Below are positions 57,088 to 64,000 of a stretch of 64,000 nucleotides of DNA, piece after piece (the first letter of the stretch is position 1; the number at the start of each line of letters is the position of its first letter). The DNA lies in NCBI RefSeq assembly GCF_014202575.1, contig NZ_JACHHB010000003.1, forward strand, positions 78,103-142,102. Direction: 5' to 3'. The translations under genes were made by a program, and so were the position numbers. This DNA is from Texcoconibacillus texcoconensis (GTDB taxonomy: Bacteria > Bacillota > Bacilli > Bacillales > Salisediminibacteriaceae). The notes below the pieces were generated by a model. It saw only the letters and a list, made by a program, of their open reading frames with translations. It was not told the origin of the DNA and ran no database searches.

Positions 57088-57708
57088 TCAAGTTGGTAAA
57101 TGTTTTTTCGTCATACTCAGGAGCCACTTTTTTAACTCTTGAAAATATGTGTCTACGAAATCATCTTCATGAGGCATGAGATGGTACACTTCACGAATGT
57201 ATTGCGGGTGCAAAAACGGCATGATAATCATCCCCCGCAATTGTAGTACAAAGTAGTCACCAACTTCGATGATTTCGCCACTCTCCCCCCCTTCATCAAG
57301 AAGCATTTGATATAAGTGGCGTTCCTTCATTAAATAAGTGCTCATTAGCTCACGAACAAGTGTCGAGTCGAGCGTAATTTCACGATGAACAAATCGAGCA
57401 AGGTTATGGCGCTTTTTTTGATAATCAAGAATGTTATACACAGCTTTCAATAAACGATTGAAACTTGTTTCTTCTGAATTCAGTTCAAAAACGGTTGATT
57501 CTAACGTTTCAATATACCCTTCAAAAAATGACGCCATTAACTGCTCTAACAACCCTTGCTTACTTCCAAAATAATATGAAATCAAAGCGACGTTCGTATT
57601 TGCACGCTCGGCAATGTCGCGAACGGTCGTACCTGTATAGCCGTAAACGTTAAACAGCTCAATCGCTGCATTCCATACGCGCTCTTTTTTCGTCCTCGTA
57701 GCTTCCAT
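57088..57708 (-). CDS. refZ: Chromosome capture and FtsZ regulator RefZ (YttP)
   Basis: TetR-type DNA-binding protein that in B. subtilis binds motifs near the origin arms and affects FtsZ assembly during sporulation. In 206 residues: N-terminal helix-turn-helix (about 8-55: GTTVRDIAERANTNVALISYYFGSKQGLLE, key ISYYFGSK), and a C-terminal domain with FVHREITLDSTLVRELMSTYLMKE close to B. subtilis RefZ. The start MEATRTKKERV has GGAGG 8 bases upstream; 27 upstream codons are rejected. Convergent with hisJ, 4 bp apart. Confidence 0.9.
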   Translation of the reverse strand: MEATRTKKERVWNAAIELFNVYGYTGTTVRDIAERANTNVALISYYFGSKQGLLEQLMASFFEGYIETLESTVFELNSEETSFNRLLKAVYNILDYQKKRHNLARFVHREITLDSTLVRELMSTYLMKERHLYQMLLDEGGESGEIIEVGDYFVLQLRGMIIMPFLHPQYIREVYHLMPHEDDFVDTYFQELKKWLLSMTKKHLPT

Positions 57709-57865
57709 GATCTGAACCTCCCGAGTAGAAAAATTACCACTCCTAAACCATTTCGAAATAAACTGAATGAATTCCTTCTCATTTGGCATTAACTTTTTTT
57801 GATATCTCTTCTTTTTTAATTATGTTATACTTCTAAAAAAATTATCAACTTTGGAGGCGTAAGCA

Positions 57866-58345
57866 TTGTTTAACGTTGAATCATATGAAGGTACTTTAAC
57901 AGAGCAGTACAATAAAGTTACCAAACAGCTTGAGGCACTTCTCGAAGGAGAAGATGATTTCATCGCCAATTTAAGTAACGCTACATCATTATTAAATCAA
58001 TTTCTCGATAATATTAACTGGGTTGGTTTCTACTTATGGAAGCAAGACCAGCTTGTACTCGGCCCATTCCAAGGATTACCTGCTTGTGTGCGTATTCCTT
58101 CAGGCAAAGGTGTTTGTGGCACAGCAGTCGAACGTAGAGAAACGGTTCGTGTAGAAGATGTTCACAAATTTCCTGGTCATATTGCCTGTGACGCAGCTTC
58201 AAATTCAGAAATTGTCATCCCTATGATGAAAGATGGTGAATTATTAGGTGTCCTTGACATCGATAGTCCAATAAAGAACCGCTTCACGGCTGAAGATGAA
58301 CAACAATTAAACCGTTTTGTTGACACGCTGGTCAATTACCTTTAA
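57866..58345 (+). CDS. ytsP: Free methionine-(R)-sulfoxide reductase (GAF), YtsP
   Basis: GAF-domain enzyme that reduces free methionine-R-sulfoxide. In 159 residues: WVGFYL near 52-57, Cys in LPACVRIPSGKGVCGTAV (near 74 and 84) and ACDAASNSEIVIPM (Cys near 108), which line up with the three catalytic cysteines of E. coli fRMsr. The start codon is TTG, 8 bases after GGAGG. Lies beside ytrP and refZ as in B. subtilis. Confidence 0.93.
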   Translation: MFNVESYEGTLTEQYNKVTKQLEALLEGEDDFIANLSNATSLLNQFLDNINWVGFYLWKQDQLVLGPFQGLPACVRIPSGKGVCGTAVERRETVRVEDVHKFPGHIACDAASNSEIVIPMMKDGELLGVLDIDSPIKNRFTAEDEQQLNRFVDTLVNYL

Positions 58346-58365
58346 ATCCTATCGATTGGTCATAC

Positions 58366-58414
58366 ATTAAGAGGCTGTACTAAAGGGGGCTTCCTTTTTG
58401 CGCAGCCTCTTTTA
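58366..58414. terminator. Terminator between convergent ytsP and ytrP
   Basis: Stem AAGAGGCTG/CAGCCTCTT (58369-58377, 58403-58411) with a 25-nt loop and T4 on the plus strand; A/T runs on the other side allow use in both directions. Confidence 0.8.
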
Positions 58415-58425
58415 TGATCAAACCG

Positions 58426-60762
58426 TTATTTTTCCGCGGGTTTACTCATTTGATATTGATTTTTCCCACTATTTTTAGCAGAGTACAACGCCTGATCTGC
58501 TTGATTAAACAGTTTTTTTAACGATAGGAATGGATCAGTTGCTTTTGACCAACTAGCGACCCCACATGAAATCGTAATCGCTGGCTCTGTTTCCTCTTTC
58601 ACACTTGACAATATCCGCTTCGCAACTTTTTTAGCAACCTCTTCATCAGCTTTTCGTAAGTAAATCGCCATCTCCTCGCCACCCCAACGGGCAGCAACAT
58701 CCATGTTTTCACGTATTTGGCTCTTAAGGATATCGGCAACTTGAACGAGAACGTTATCGCCCACTTGATGTCCATAATAATCATTAATATTTTTAAAATC
58801 GTCCACATCAATTAAAATGAGTGTCCCACCTTCGTCTTGTCTCATTGCTTTATCAATAATTTCATCAAGGTAACTACGTGTATACAACTTTGTTAAATAA
58901 TCTGTAACGACAAGGTTTTCTAATTCCTCATGGAGCTTCGAATTAGCAAATGCTAACGACGAATGATGAACGAGTGCCTGAAAAAGCTTGAACGTCTCAA
59001 ATGTAAAAGCATTCGGAGGTTGACAAACAACGACCGCGACGCCCATTAGGCGATCATTTTGTTTCATCGGTACAGCTATGACCGATCGATAAAGAGGTTC
59101 TTCCTGTTCTTCATTTACTGGAATGAATTCTTCTAAATCATTTACAAAAACCGCCTCTTCCTTTGTACGAACGTATTCTAATACGCAACCGAGCGTTCGT
59201 TGACAGCGCTTTGTAAAAAAGAACGGACTACTTCCTTCCAAAATATGTTCAGAGTGATCTTTTTCATCAAAGAAAATAAATCCTACTTCTTCAGCTGAAA
59301 AAGAATCGACCATACGGTTTTTCATATAACGAACGACTTCAGATAACTTTAAGTTTGAATTCAACTGTTGAGATGTTTGGTTAATGAGGCGGAGTTCAGC
59401 AATATATTTTTGTGACTGTTGATATAAATCAGCATTTTCAATCGCATTTCCTGCCATATCAGCTAACAGTTGAATATCGTGAATATCGCCATCTACAATG
59501 TAACGAACGTGTTGAACTTGCAATTGTAATACACCATAAACGCCTTGTTTCCCTTTTAAAGGGACATATACTGCCGTGCCACTATCATCTGTTTCTCTCT
59601 GTACTTCTCCTGTTATATACGCTTTGGCAGATGGTTTGTCTCGTTCTTGCATTGAATAGCGGAGCTTATGAATCGGTAATTGATCAGAAACATCCCAATC
59701 ATGTGATAAGTAAAGACAAACATCATAATGAGGATAAATTTCATTAAGAGCAAAAATGATTTGCTTTAAGATCGCACTTACATTCATCGTTGAATGGAAA
59801 TTTTGATTGACTTTAAGAAGATGTTGTTTACGCGTGTGTTCATCGTACATTCGTTCAAAATCTACGAGTCTCTTCAAACGTTTGCTAAGCAAATCACATA
59901 CTTTTTGTATGTCAGAAAAATACGTTTGGTTACATATCCCTGTTGAAACTGAGTACATGAAAAGTGCCTGAATATCTCCATCATATTGAACAGGAAATAA
60001 GGCGTAGTCAGCAGGAGCACGTTGGCGATCAAAAAGAGCCATTTTTCCGACATGACATTTACTTATCGCGGAGTAACCTTTACTTTCAAACACTTTCTCA
60101 TTTTCTTCCCATTTTTCAAGATCTATCGAATAATCGTCAGCACTTTCAATCATCTGTTCGTTTGTTGATGTTAGTAATTGAAATTGCTCAATGATATCCT
60201 CAAAAATAAAAAAGGAATAGTCACCATCTACCATACGACTCTTGAGCAGCGCCAAACATTGTTGAGCAAAAGTTGACAGATGGTTCATATCGTCCGTTTC
60301 ATGTAGTAGAGACATCATTTCTTTTTCGATGTCATCACGTTTGAAAACTTGCTTATGTCCTGCCTCTTCCTTAGCTTTGAGTGAAAAAGAAATCATTTGT
60401 CTTGCCAACATTAAAAATGGACCAGTTTGAGACATCTCCACTTCATGATCTACAACCATGAGACCGACGGATGCGTTTCCCGCCTTGGTGTCGTACTCTA
60501 ATGAAACGTCCACGAGATCAAAACGAAAACCCTGAAACAAACTCGTCTTTTCGCCTAATGTACGTGAAGCTTTCCAACGACAAAACGCATCGAGCATGTC
60601 TTCATTAACATCTCCAATTTCCTTCATCAAAATGACATTGTGCTGTTCTGTTATTAAAAACAATACTGCCCGTTGAAAATAATCAGTCAACGTTGCGTCA
60701 AGTTGAAACATATCTTCTAATAACATGTTATAATCGACCTTCTCAATGATTCTGTCCGTCAT
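58426..60762 (-). CDS. ytrP: GAF-GGDEF signalling protein YtrP
   Basis: A 778-residue cytosolic protein with several GAF-like sensor regions (about 150-290, 330-445 and 460-600) and a C-terminal GGDEF domain (about 615-775; DYLTKLYTRSYLDE, LIDVDDFKNINDYYGHQVGD). The active-site loop reads RWGGEEMAIY, so the usual Phe is Met. The product-inhibition motif RxxD five residues before it reads ENMD and is lost. It may be a weak diguanylate cyclase or a degenerate c-di-GMP/nucleotide sensor. The ATG three codons inside the longest frame is used (AGGTGG upstream). Confidence 0.9.
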   Translation of the reverse strand: MTDRIIEKVDYNMLLEDMFQLDATLTDYFQRAVLFLITEQHNVILMKEIGDVNEDMLDAFCRWKASRTLGEKTSLFQGFRFDLVDVSLEYDTKAGNASVGLMVVDHEVEMSQTGPFLMLARQMISFSLKAKEEAGHKQVFKRDDIEKEMMSLLHETDDMNHLSTFAQQCLALLKSRMVDGDYSFFIFEDIIEQFQLLTSTNEQMIESADDYSIDLEKWEENEKVFESKGYSAISKCHVGKMALFDRQRAPADYALFPVQYDGDIQALFMYSVSTGICNQTYFSDIQKVCDLLSKRLKRLVDFERMYDEHTRKQHLLKVNQNFHSTMNVSAILKQIIFALNEIYPHYDVCLYLSHDWDVSDQLPIHKLRYSMQERDKPSAKAYITGEVQRETDDSGTAVYVPLKGKQGVYGVLQLQVQHVRYIVDGDIHDIQLLADMAGNAIENADLYQQSQKYIAELRLINQTSQQLNSNLKLSEVVRYMKNRMVDSFSAEEVGFIFFDEKDHSEHILEGSSPFFFTKRCQRTLGCVLEYVRTKEEAVFVNDLEEFIPVNEEQEEPLYRSVIAVPMKQNDRLMGVAVVVCQPPNAFTFETFKLFQALVHHSSLAFANSKLHEELENLVVTDYLTKLYTRSYLDEIIDKAMRQDEGGTLILIDVDDFKNINDYYGHQVGDNVLVQVADILKSQIRENMDVAARWGGEEMAIYLRKADEEVAKKVAKRILSSVKEETEPAITISCGVASWSKATDPFLSLKKLFNQADQALYSAKNSGKNQYQMSKPAEK

Positions 60763-60900
60763 GTTTACCACCTACTTTTATTTAAACGGAAGGTCTACAC
60801 TCCGATATTACTAACTTCTACTGTCATTTTACTAGAACTCACGTTTCAAAACGACCATTTTACTCCATTTTTTCAATATGAATCAAATAACACAACAACC

Positions 60901-60929
60901 TTGACAGTAACAAAAAAAGATTATACACT
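60901..60929 (+). promoter_or_regulatory. Sigma-A promoter of rpsD
   Basis: Perfect -35 TTGACA (60901-60906) and -10 TACACT (60924-60929) at 17-bp spacing, about 210 bp before rpsD. An alternative -10, TATACA, overlaps at 15-bp spacing. Confidence 0.82.
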
Positions 60930-60935
60930 ATTCTT

Positions 60936-61130
60936 TGTGTTAAATAAGACAGCCAAGGTGAACATCATGTGACGCATTTTATTCCCATTCCCAGCGGCTG
61001 ATTACTGGAATAATGAGGTGTATCGCGTAACCCCTAGCTGTCGGGGCGAAGGTACATGAAAATAAAATGCCCATGTGAGTGAGATCACCCCTGTTTTTAT
61101 TTTTTCACAAAATAAAGACGATAAAGGAGG
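60936..61130 (+). ncRNA. rpsD 5' leader, probable S4 autoregulatory RNA
   Basis: About 195 nt of non-coding transcript lie between the promoter and rpsD. It contains complementary GCATTTTATT (60973-60982) and AATAAAATGC (61062-61071) arms enclosing about 80 nt with ACCCCTAGCTGTCGGGGCG (GC hairpin CCCC/GGGG). Bacillus rpsD is repressed by S4 binding a folded leader; the position and long-range pairing agree with that. The stretch 60763-60900 has no gene. Confidence 0.65.
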
Positions 61131-61137
61131 AGTCTCC

Positions 61138-61740
61138 ATGGCTCGATACACAGGTCCAACATGGAAAATCTCCCGTCGCTTAGGTATGTCCTTAAGCGGT
61201 ACAGGGAAAGAATTACAAAAGCGTCCTTACGCTCCAGGACAACACGGTCCTACTCAACGTAAAAAACAGACTGAATACGGTTTACAGCTTCAAGAAAAGC
61301 AAAAGCTTCGTCACCTTTACGGAATGAACGAACGTCAATTCCAACGTTTGTTTGATGAAGCTGGTAACATGAGCGGGATCCACGGTGAAAACTTCATGAT
61401 CCTTCTTGAATCTCGTTTAGACAACCTTGTCTACCGTATGGGTCTTGCACGCACACGTCGTGCAGCTCGCCAGCTTGTTAACCACGGACACGTAACAGTT
61501 GACGGTGGTCGCGTTGATATTCCATCTTACCGCGTTAAGCCTAGTCAAGTGATCGGCGTTCGCGAAAAGTCCCACAGCATGGACGTAATTAAAGAAGCTG
61601 TTGAAGTAAACGACTTCGTTCCAGCTTACTTAGACTTTGATGCTGAAAAGCTAGAAGCTACATTCACACGCCTACCAGAGCGTTCTGAACTACCTGCTGA
61701 AATTAGCGAACAGCTCATCGTTGAGTGGTACTCTCGTTAA
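61138..61740 (+). CDS. rpsD: 30S ribosomal protein S4
   Basis: Primary 16S rRNA binding protein, early assembly of the 30S body. In 200 residues: [16 protein letters not shown] start, then the S4 RNA-binding domain (about 90-155: [29 protein letters not shown], key LDNLVYR). AAAGGAGGAG lies 6-8 bases before the ATG; the frame is open 21 codons earlier, within the leader. Codons look like those of a highly expressed gene. Confidence 0.98.
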   Translation: MARYTGPTWKISRRLGMSLSGTGKELQKRPYAPGQHGPTQRKKQTEYGLQLQEKQKLRHLYGMNERQFQRLFDEAGNMSGIHGENFMILLESRLDNLVYRMGLARTRRAARQLVNHGHVTVDGGRVDIPSYRVKPSQVIGVREKSHSMDVIKEAVEVNDFVPAYLDFDAEKLEATFTRLPERSELPAEISEQLIVEWYSR

Positions 61741-61753
61741 TAATGACGCATAT

Positions 61754-61791
61754 AGTCAGAAACCCTATTTCAGGGTTTCTGACTTTTTTTG
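61754..61791 (+). terminator. Terminator after rpsD
   Basis: Perfect 13-bp stem AGTCAGAAACCCT/AGGGTTTCTGACT with a 5-nt loop and seven T. Confidence 0.97.
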
Positions 61792-61811
61792 TTGCTGACA
61801 CCGTTATACAT

Positions 61812-63266
61812 TTATAGAATCGGCGATAAAAGACGAGAAATCGCTTCTTTAAATTTGATAAATAGAGGTCGCTTCTGATACCTTTCTAAAGTCAATTCTG
61901 AACAAACTTCACGATCTTCCAAGAACATTTCATGGAGATCGGCAGCCACTTGCTGGTCATAAAGTAAGGTGTTAACCTCAAAGTTCAATTTGAAACTACG
62001 GTTATCAATATTCGTCGTACCTACAGAAGCCACTTCCCCATCAACGACAATCGCCTTGGCATGCATAAACCCATTTTCGTATATCAATATTTTCGCACCA
62101 TATTTTAAAAGCTCTCCAACATATGACCAAGTAGCCCAATAAACAAACGGATGATCCGGTTTATTCGGAATCATAATATGTACATCAACACCAGATAACA
62201 AAGCAACTTTACACGCATCCATGAAGCTAGCATCAGGAATGAAATACGGCGTTTGTATGTACACGTTTTTTTTCGCAGACATCATGAGTTTGATATACAT
62301 GTTTTTTATGTATTCGGTTTCAGAATTGGGGCCACTTGCAAGCACTTGGGCTGAACTCTGTCCATCATGATTTTTAGTTCGAAATGAAAATTGTTCACTG
62401 TTCAATTGTTGTTGTTTCGTAGCATAATGCCAATCTAAAATAAACCTCCCTTGAATTTGATCAACAGCTCCCCCTCTCACTCTAAGATGGGTATCACGCC
62501 AATAACCGAACTTTTCATCATGCCCTAAATACTCTTCACCTACGTTAAACCCACCAATGTAACCTACTTCTCCATCGATTATACAGAGCTTTCTATGATT
62601 TCTATTATTGATGCGAAAGTTAATCAGTTTCAAAAAGGAAGGAAAGAAAACGGCGACTTCACCCCCATGTGCCACCATTTCTTTAAAATAGGAAGGTGAA
62701 ATTTTACGTGATCCAATTTCATCGTAAAGAATACGTACTTTTACACCTTGTTTCGCTTTTTTTGTCAGTTCATCGCGGAGTTTTTCGGTTAGTGAATCCC
62801 TTTGAATGATGTAATATTGGATATTAATTTCTTTTTCAGCCGCACGAATATCATCAAATAATGCAGCAAATTTCCGATGCCCGTCATTAAAAATTTCTAC
62901 TTCATTGTCCGTTGAAACCAACGCATTCGGTGATTTTAAGTTCATTCGAATTAAACCTAAATATTTTTCAAATAAATGCTTTTGCCGATAGCTAGGATCC
63001 TTTAGTTTTTCCAACTGTTTGTCTACAGAAGATTGAAGGTAATCTTGTTCTTCATCAGTAAGTTTGTAAAAGTTTTTTTGGTTGATACGACGCCCTAAAA
63101 AGATATAGAAAATAAACCCTAGAAGAGGAATAAAAAATAAGACCATCAACCAAGCCCAAGTGTGTCCGATATCTCTTCTTTCAATAAAAACAACGACACA
63201 AGCTAACAAAATATTTATGATCGGAATCATCGATAAAACCCATGTACTAATATTGGTTAATTCCAT
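61812..63266 (-). CDS. cls: Cardiolipin synthase
   Basis: Membrane phospholipase-D-type enzyme that joins two phosphatidylglycerols to make cardiolipin. In 484 residues: two N-terminal membrane segments (about 8-27 and 37-57), then two HKD motifs: NHRKLCIIDGEVGYIGG near 223-239 and MHAKAIVVDGEVASVGTTN near 403-421. Length and layout match the ClsA/YwnE type. It sits between rpsD and tyrS, which are neighbours in B. subtilis, so it is inserted relative to that order. Confidence 0.94.
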   Translation of the reverse strand: MELTNISTWVLSMIPIINILLACVVVFIERRDIGHTWAWLMVLFFIPLLGFIFYIFLGRRINQKNFYKLTDEEQDYLQSSVDKQLEKLKDPSYRQKHLFEKYLGLIRMNLKSPNALVSTDNEVEIFNDGHRKFAALFDDIRAAEKEINIQYYIIQRDSLTEKLRDELTKKAKQGVKVRILYDEIGSRKISPSYFKEMVAHGGEVAVFFPSFLKLINFRINNRNHRKLCIIDGEVGYIGGFNVGEEYLGHDEKFGYWRDTHLRVRGGAVDQIQGRFILDWHYATKQQQLNSEQFSFRTKNHDGQSSAQVLASGPNSETEYIKNMYIKLMMSAKKNVYIQTPYFIPDASFMDACKVALLSGVDVHIMIPNKPDHPFVYWATWSYVGELLKYGAKILIYENGFMHAKAIVVDGEVASVGTTNIDNRSFKLNFEVNTLLYDQQVAADLHEMFLEDREVCSELTLERYQKRPLFIKFKEAISRLLSPIL

Positions 63267-63357
63267 ATATAACTCCCTTCATAAATTACTAAAAGTAATT
63301 CTCATTTGTTGTCGTATTATTTCCGATAAACCAATCGACATTCTCTAGCTTCAAATC

Positions 63358-63391
63358 AAAAACGGGCATGATTTCAAATCACTCATGCCCG
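63358..63391 (-). terminator. Terminator after tyrS
   Basis: Minus-strand 9-bp stem CGGGCATGA/TCATGCCCG with an 11-nt loop and five U (63358-63362). Confidence 0.95.
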
Positions 63392-63406
63392 CAAATGATC
63401 AAACTT

Positions 63407-64000
63407 TTAAAATGTAATGAGGTAGTATTTCTTTTTCCCTCTACGTAAAACGATGAAACGATCATCTAAACGTTCTGCTTGCTCAACAACTTTTCCTGTA
63501 TCTTGGCAACGTTCTCCATTAATGTAAATCGCACCGTTTTGAATATCTTCTCGTGCTTGACGCTTTGATGAAGAGATCCCTGCTTGAACAAGAAGGTCAA
63601 CGAGACCGATTTCTTCAGCTTCGCAATGATAGCTAGGTACATCTTTAAAACCTTGCAAAACTTCTTCAGCTGACAGTTGTTTCAGATCTCCACCACCAAA
63701 CAATACATCTGTAATTTTTTGCGCTTGGGCTAGTTTTTCATCACCATGAATAAAACTGGTCACTTCTTCTGCCAGTTTACGTTGTGCCTTCCTTTCATGC
63801 GGACGCTCCTCAACTTCACCTTCTAATTCAGCGATCTCTTCTTTCGTTAAGAATGTGAAGTATTTTAAGAAAGTGATAACATCACGGTCGTCTGTATTCA
63901 ATAAGAATTGGTAGAACTCATATGGTGATGTTTTTTCTGGATCTAACCAAACTGCTCCACCTGCTGTCTTACCAAACTTGGTACCATCACTTTTTGTCAC
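63407..64000 (-). CDS. tyrS: Tyrosyl-tRNA synthetase, C-terminal part (cut by window end)
   Basis: The last 197 residues of TyrRS; the 5' part lies beyond the right edge. The visible segment begins VTKSDGTKFGKT, whose KFGKT is the KMSKS-type ATP loop, followed by the anticodon-binding helical domain and a C-terminal S4-like RNA-binding domain (last 65 residues: GLVDLLVQAGISSSKRQARE, INGERC). The GTG at the edge is an internal Val codon, not the start. Confidence 0.96.
   Translation of the reverse strand: MTKSDGTKFGKTAGGAVWLDPEKTSPYEFYQFLLNTDDRDVITFLKYFTFLTKEEIAELEGEVEERPHERKAQRKLAEEVTSFIHGDEKLAQAQKITDVLFGGGDLKQLSAEEVLQGFKDVPSYHCEAEEIGLVDLLVQAGISSSKRQAREDIQNGAIYINGERCQDTGKVVEQAERLDDRFIVLRRGKKKYYLITF

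Noticed and set aside
57868-57882. TTTAACGTTGAA near-palindrome at the ytsP start as a RefZ binding motif
   Set aside because: It lies within the first codons of ytsP and is imperfect; I cannot recall the RefZ motif precisely enough to support a call.

Overview
The window is core chromosome of an endospore-forming member of the Bacillaceae (Bacillota). Gene content and order follow the Bacillus subtilis block that runs from dnaI/dnaB/nrdR through polA-phoPR-mdh-icd-citZ-pyk-pfkA-accAD-ytsJ-dnaE-ytrHI to ackA, sppA, sspA, thiI, ezrA, ytsP, ytrP, rpsD and tyrS. Spore formation is supported by ytrH/ytrI, ytvI, ytaF, ytfJ, an alpha/beta-type small acid-soluble spore protein and refZ. A radical-SAM futalosine-pathway gene (mqnC) next to dnaI, and the lack of speD beside gapB, set it apart from B. 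subtilis; alkaliphilic Bacillaceae of the B. halodurans type are a reasonable guess, but species cannot be fixed from the sequence alone. About three quarters of the genes lie on the minus strand, so this is probably one leading-strand arm read from right to left.

Layout, left to right. 1-220 holds a tandem pair of a 96-bp repeat. 0.27-4.9 kb: mqnC, then the replication restart/initiation operon nrdR-dnaB-dnaI (all minus). 5.1-11.2 kb: gapB, coaE, ytaF, mutM, polA. 11.3-17.6 kb: the phosphate two-component pair phoP-phoR and the TCA-cycle set citZ-icd-mdh. 18-25.9 kb: ytwI, divergent ytvI, fxsA, and the glycolysis/fatty-acid genes accD-accA-pfkA-pyk preceded by a GntR/FCD regulator. 26-31.7 kb: malic enzyme (ytsJ), dnaE, and divergent sporulation genes ytrH-ytrI. 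32-41.8 kb is the least conserved part: nrnA, ytpI, ytoI, small orphan proteins, a lipoprotein, ytkL, an M24 peptidase, ytkK, a universal stress protein and an EcsC-like protein. 42-50.9 kb: ackA, ytxK, tpx, ytfJ-ytfI, yteJ-sppA, NAD kinase and a YtcJ-type amidohydrolase. 51-58.4 kb: a SASP gene, nifZ-thiI for tRNA thiolation, ezrA, hisJ, refZ and ytsP. 58.4-64 kb: ytrP (GAF-GGDEF), rpsD with its leader, cardiolipin synthase and the 3' part of tyrS.

How the genes fit together: the carbon genes cover lower glycolysis (pfkA, pyk), gluconeogenesis (gapB), the citrate branch of the TCA cycle, the malate-pyruvate step (ytsJ), acetate overflow (ackA) and malonyl-CoA synthesis (accAD). Several carry recognisable control sites: two perfect CcpN-type boxes at gapB, a near-perfect cre upstream of citZ, and a TGGTCAGACCA palindrome downstream of the ytsJ promoter that is a strong candidate operator for the GntR/FCD protein encoded two genes away.

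I found no prophage, transposase, CRISPR array, tRNA/rRNA gene, defence island or biosynthetic cluster, and nothing I would call a new biological system. The interesting signals are regulatory sites, unusual active-site substitutions (NAD kinase GGDA, ytrP GGEEM, YtkK FxxxK), structured intergenic elements and several unassigned small genes. Many gene starts were moved inward from the longest reading frame because a ribosome binding site and family alignment support a later start; these are stated per entry.
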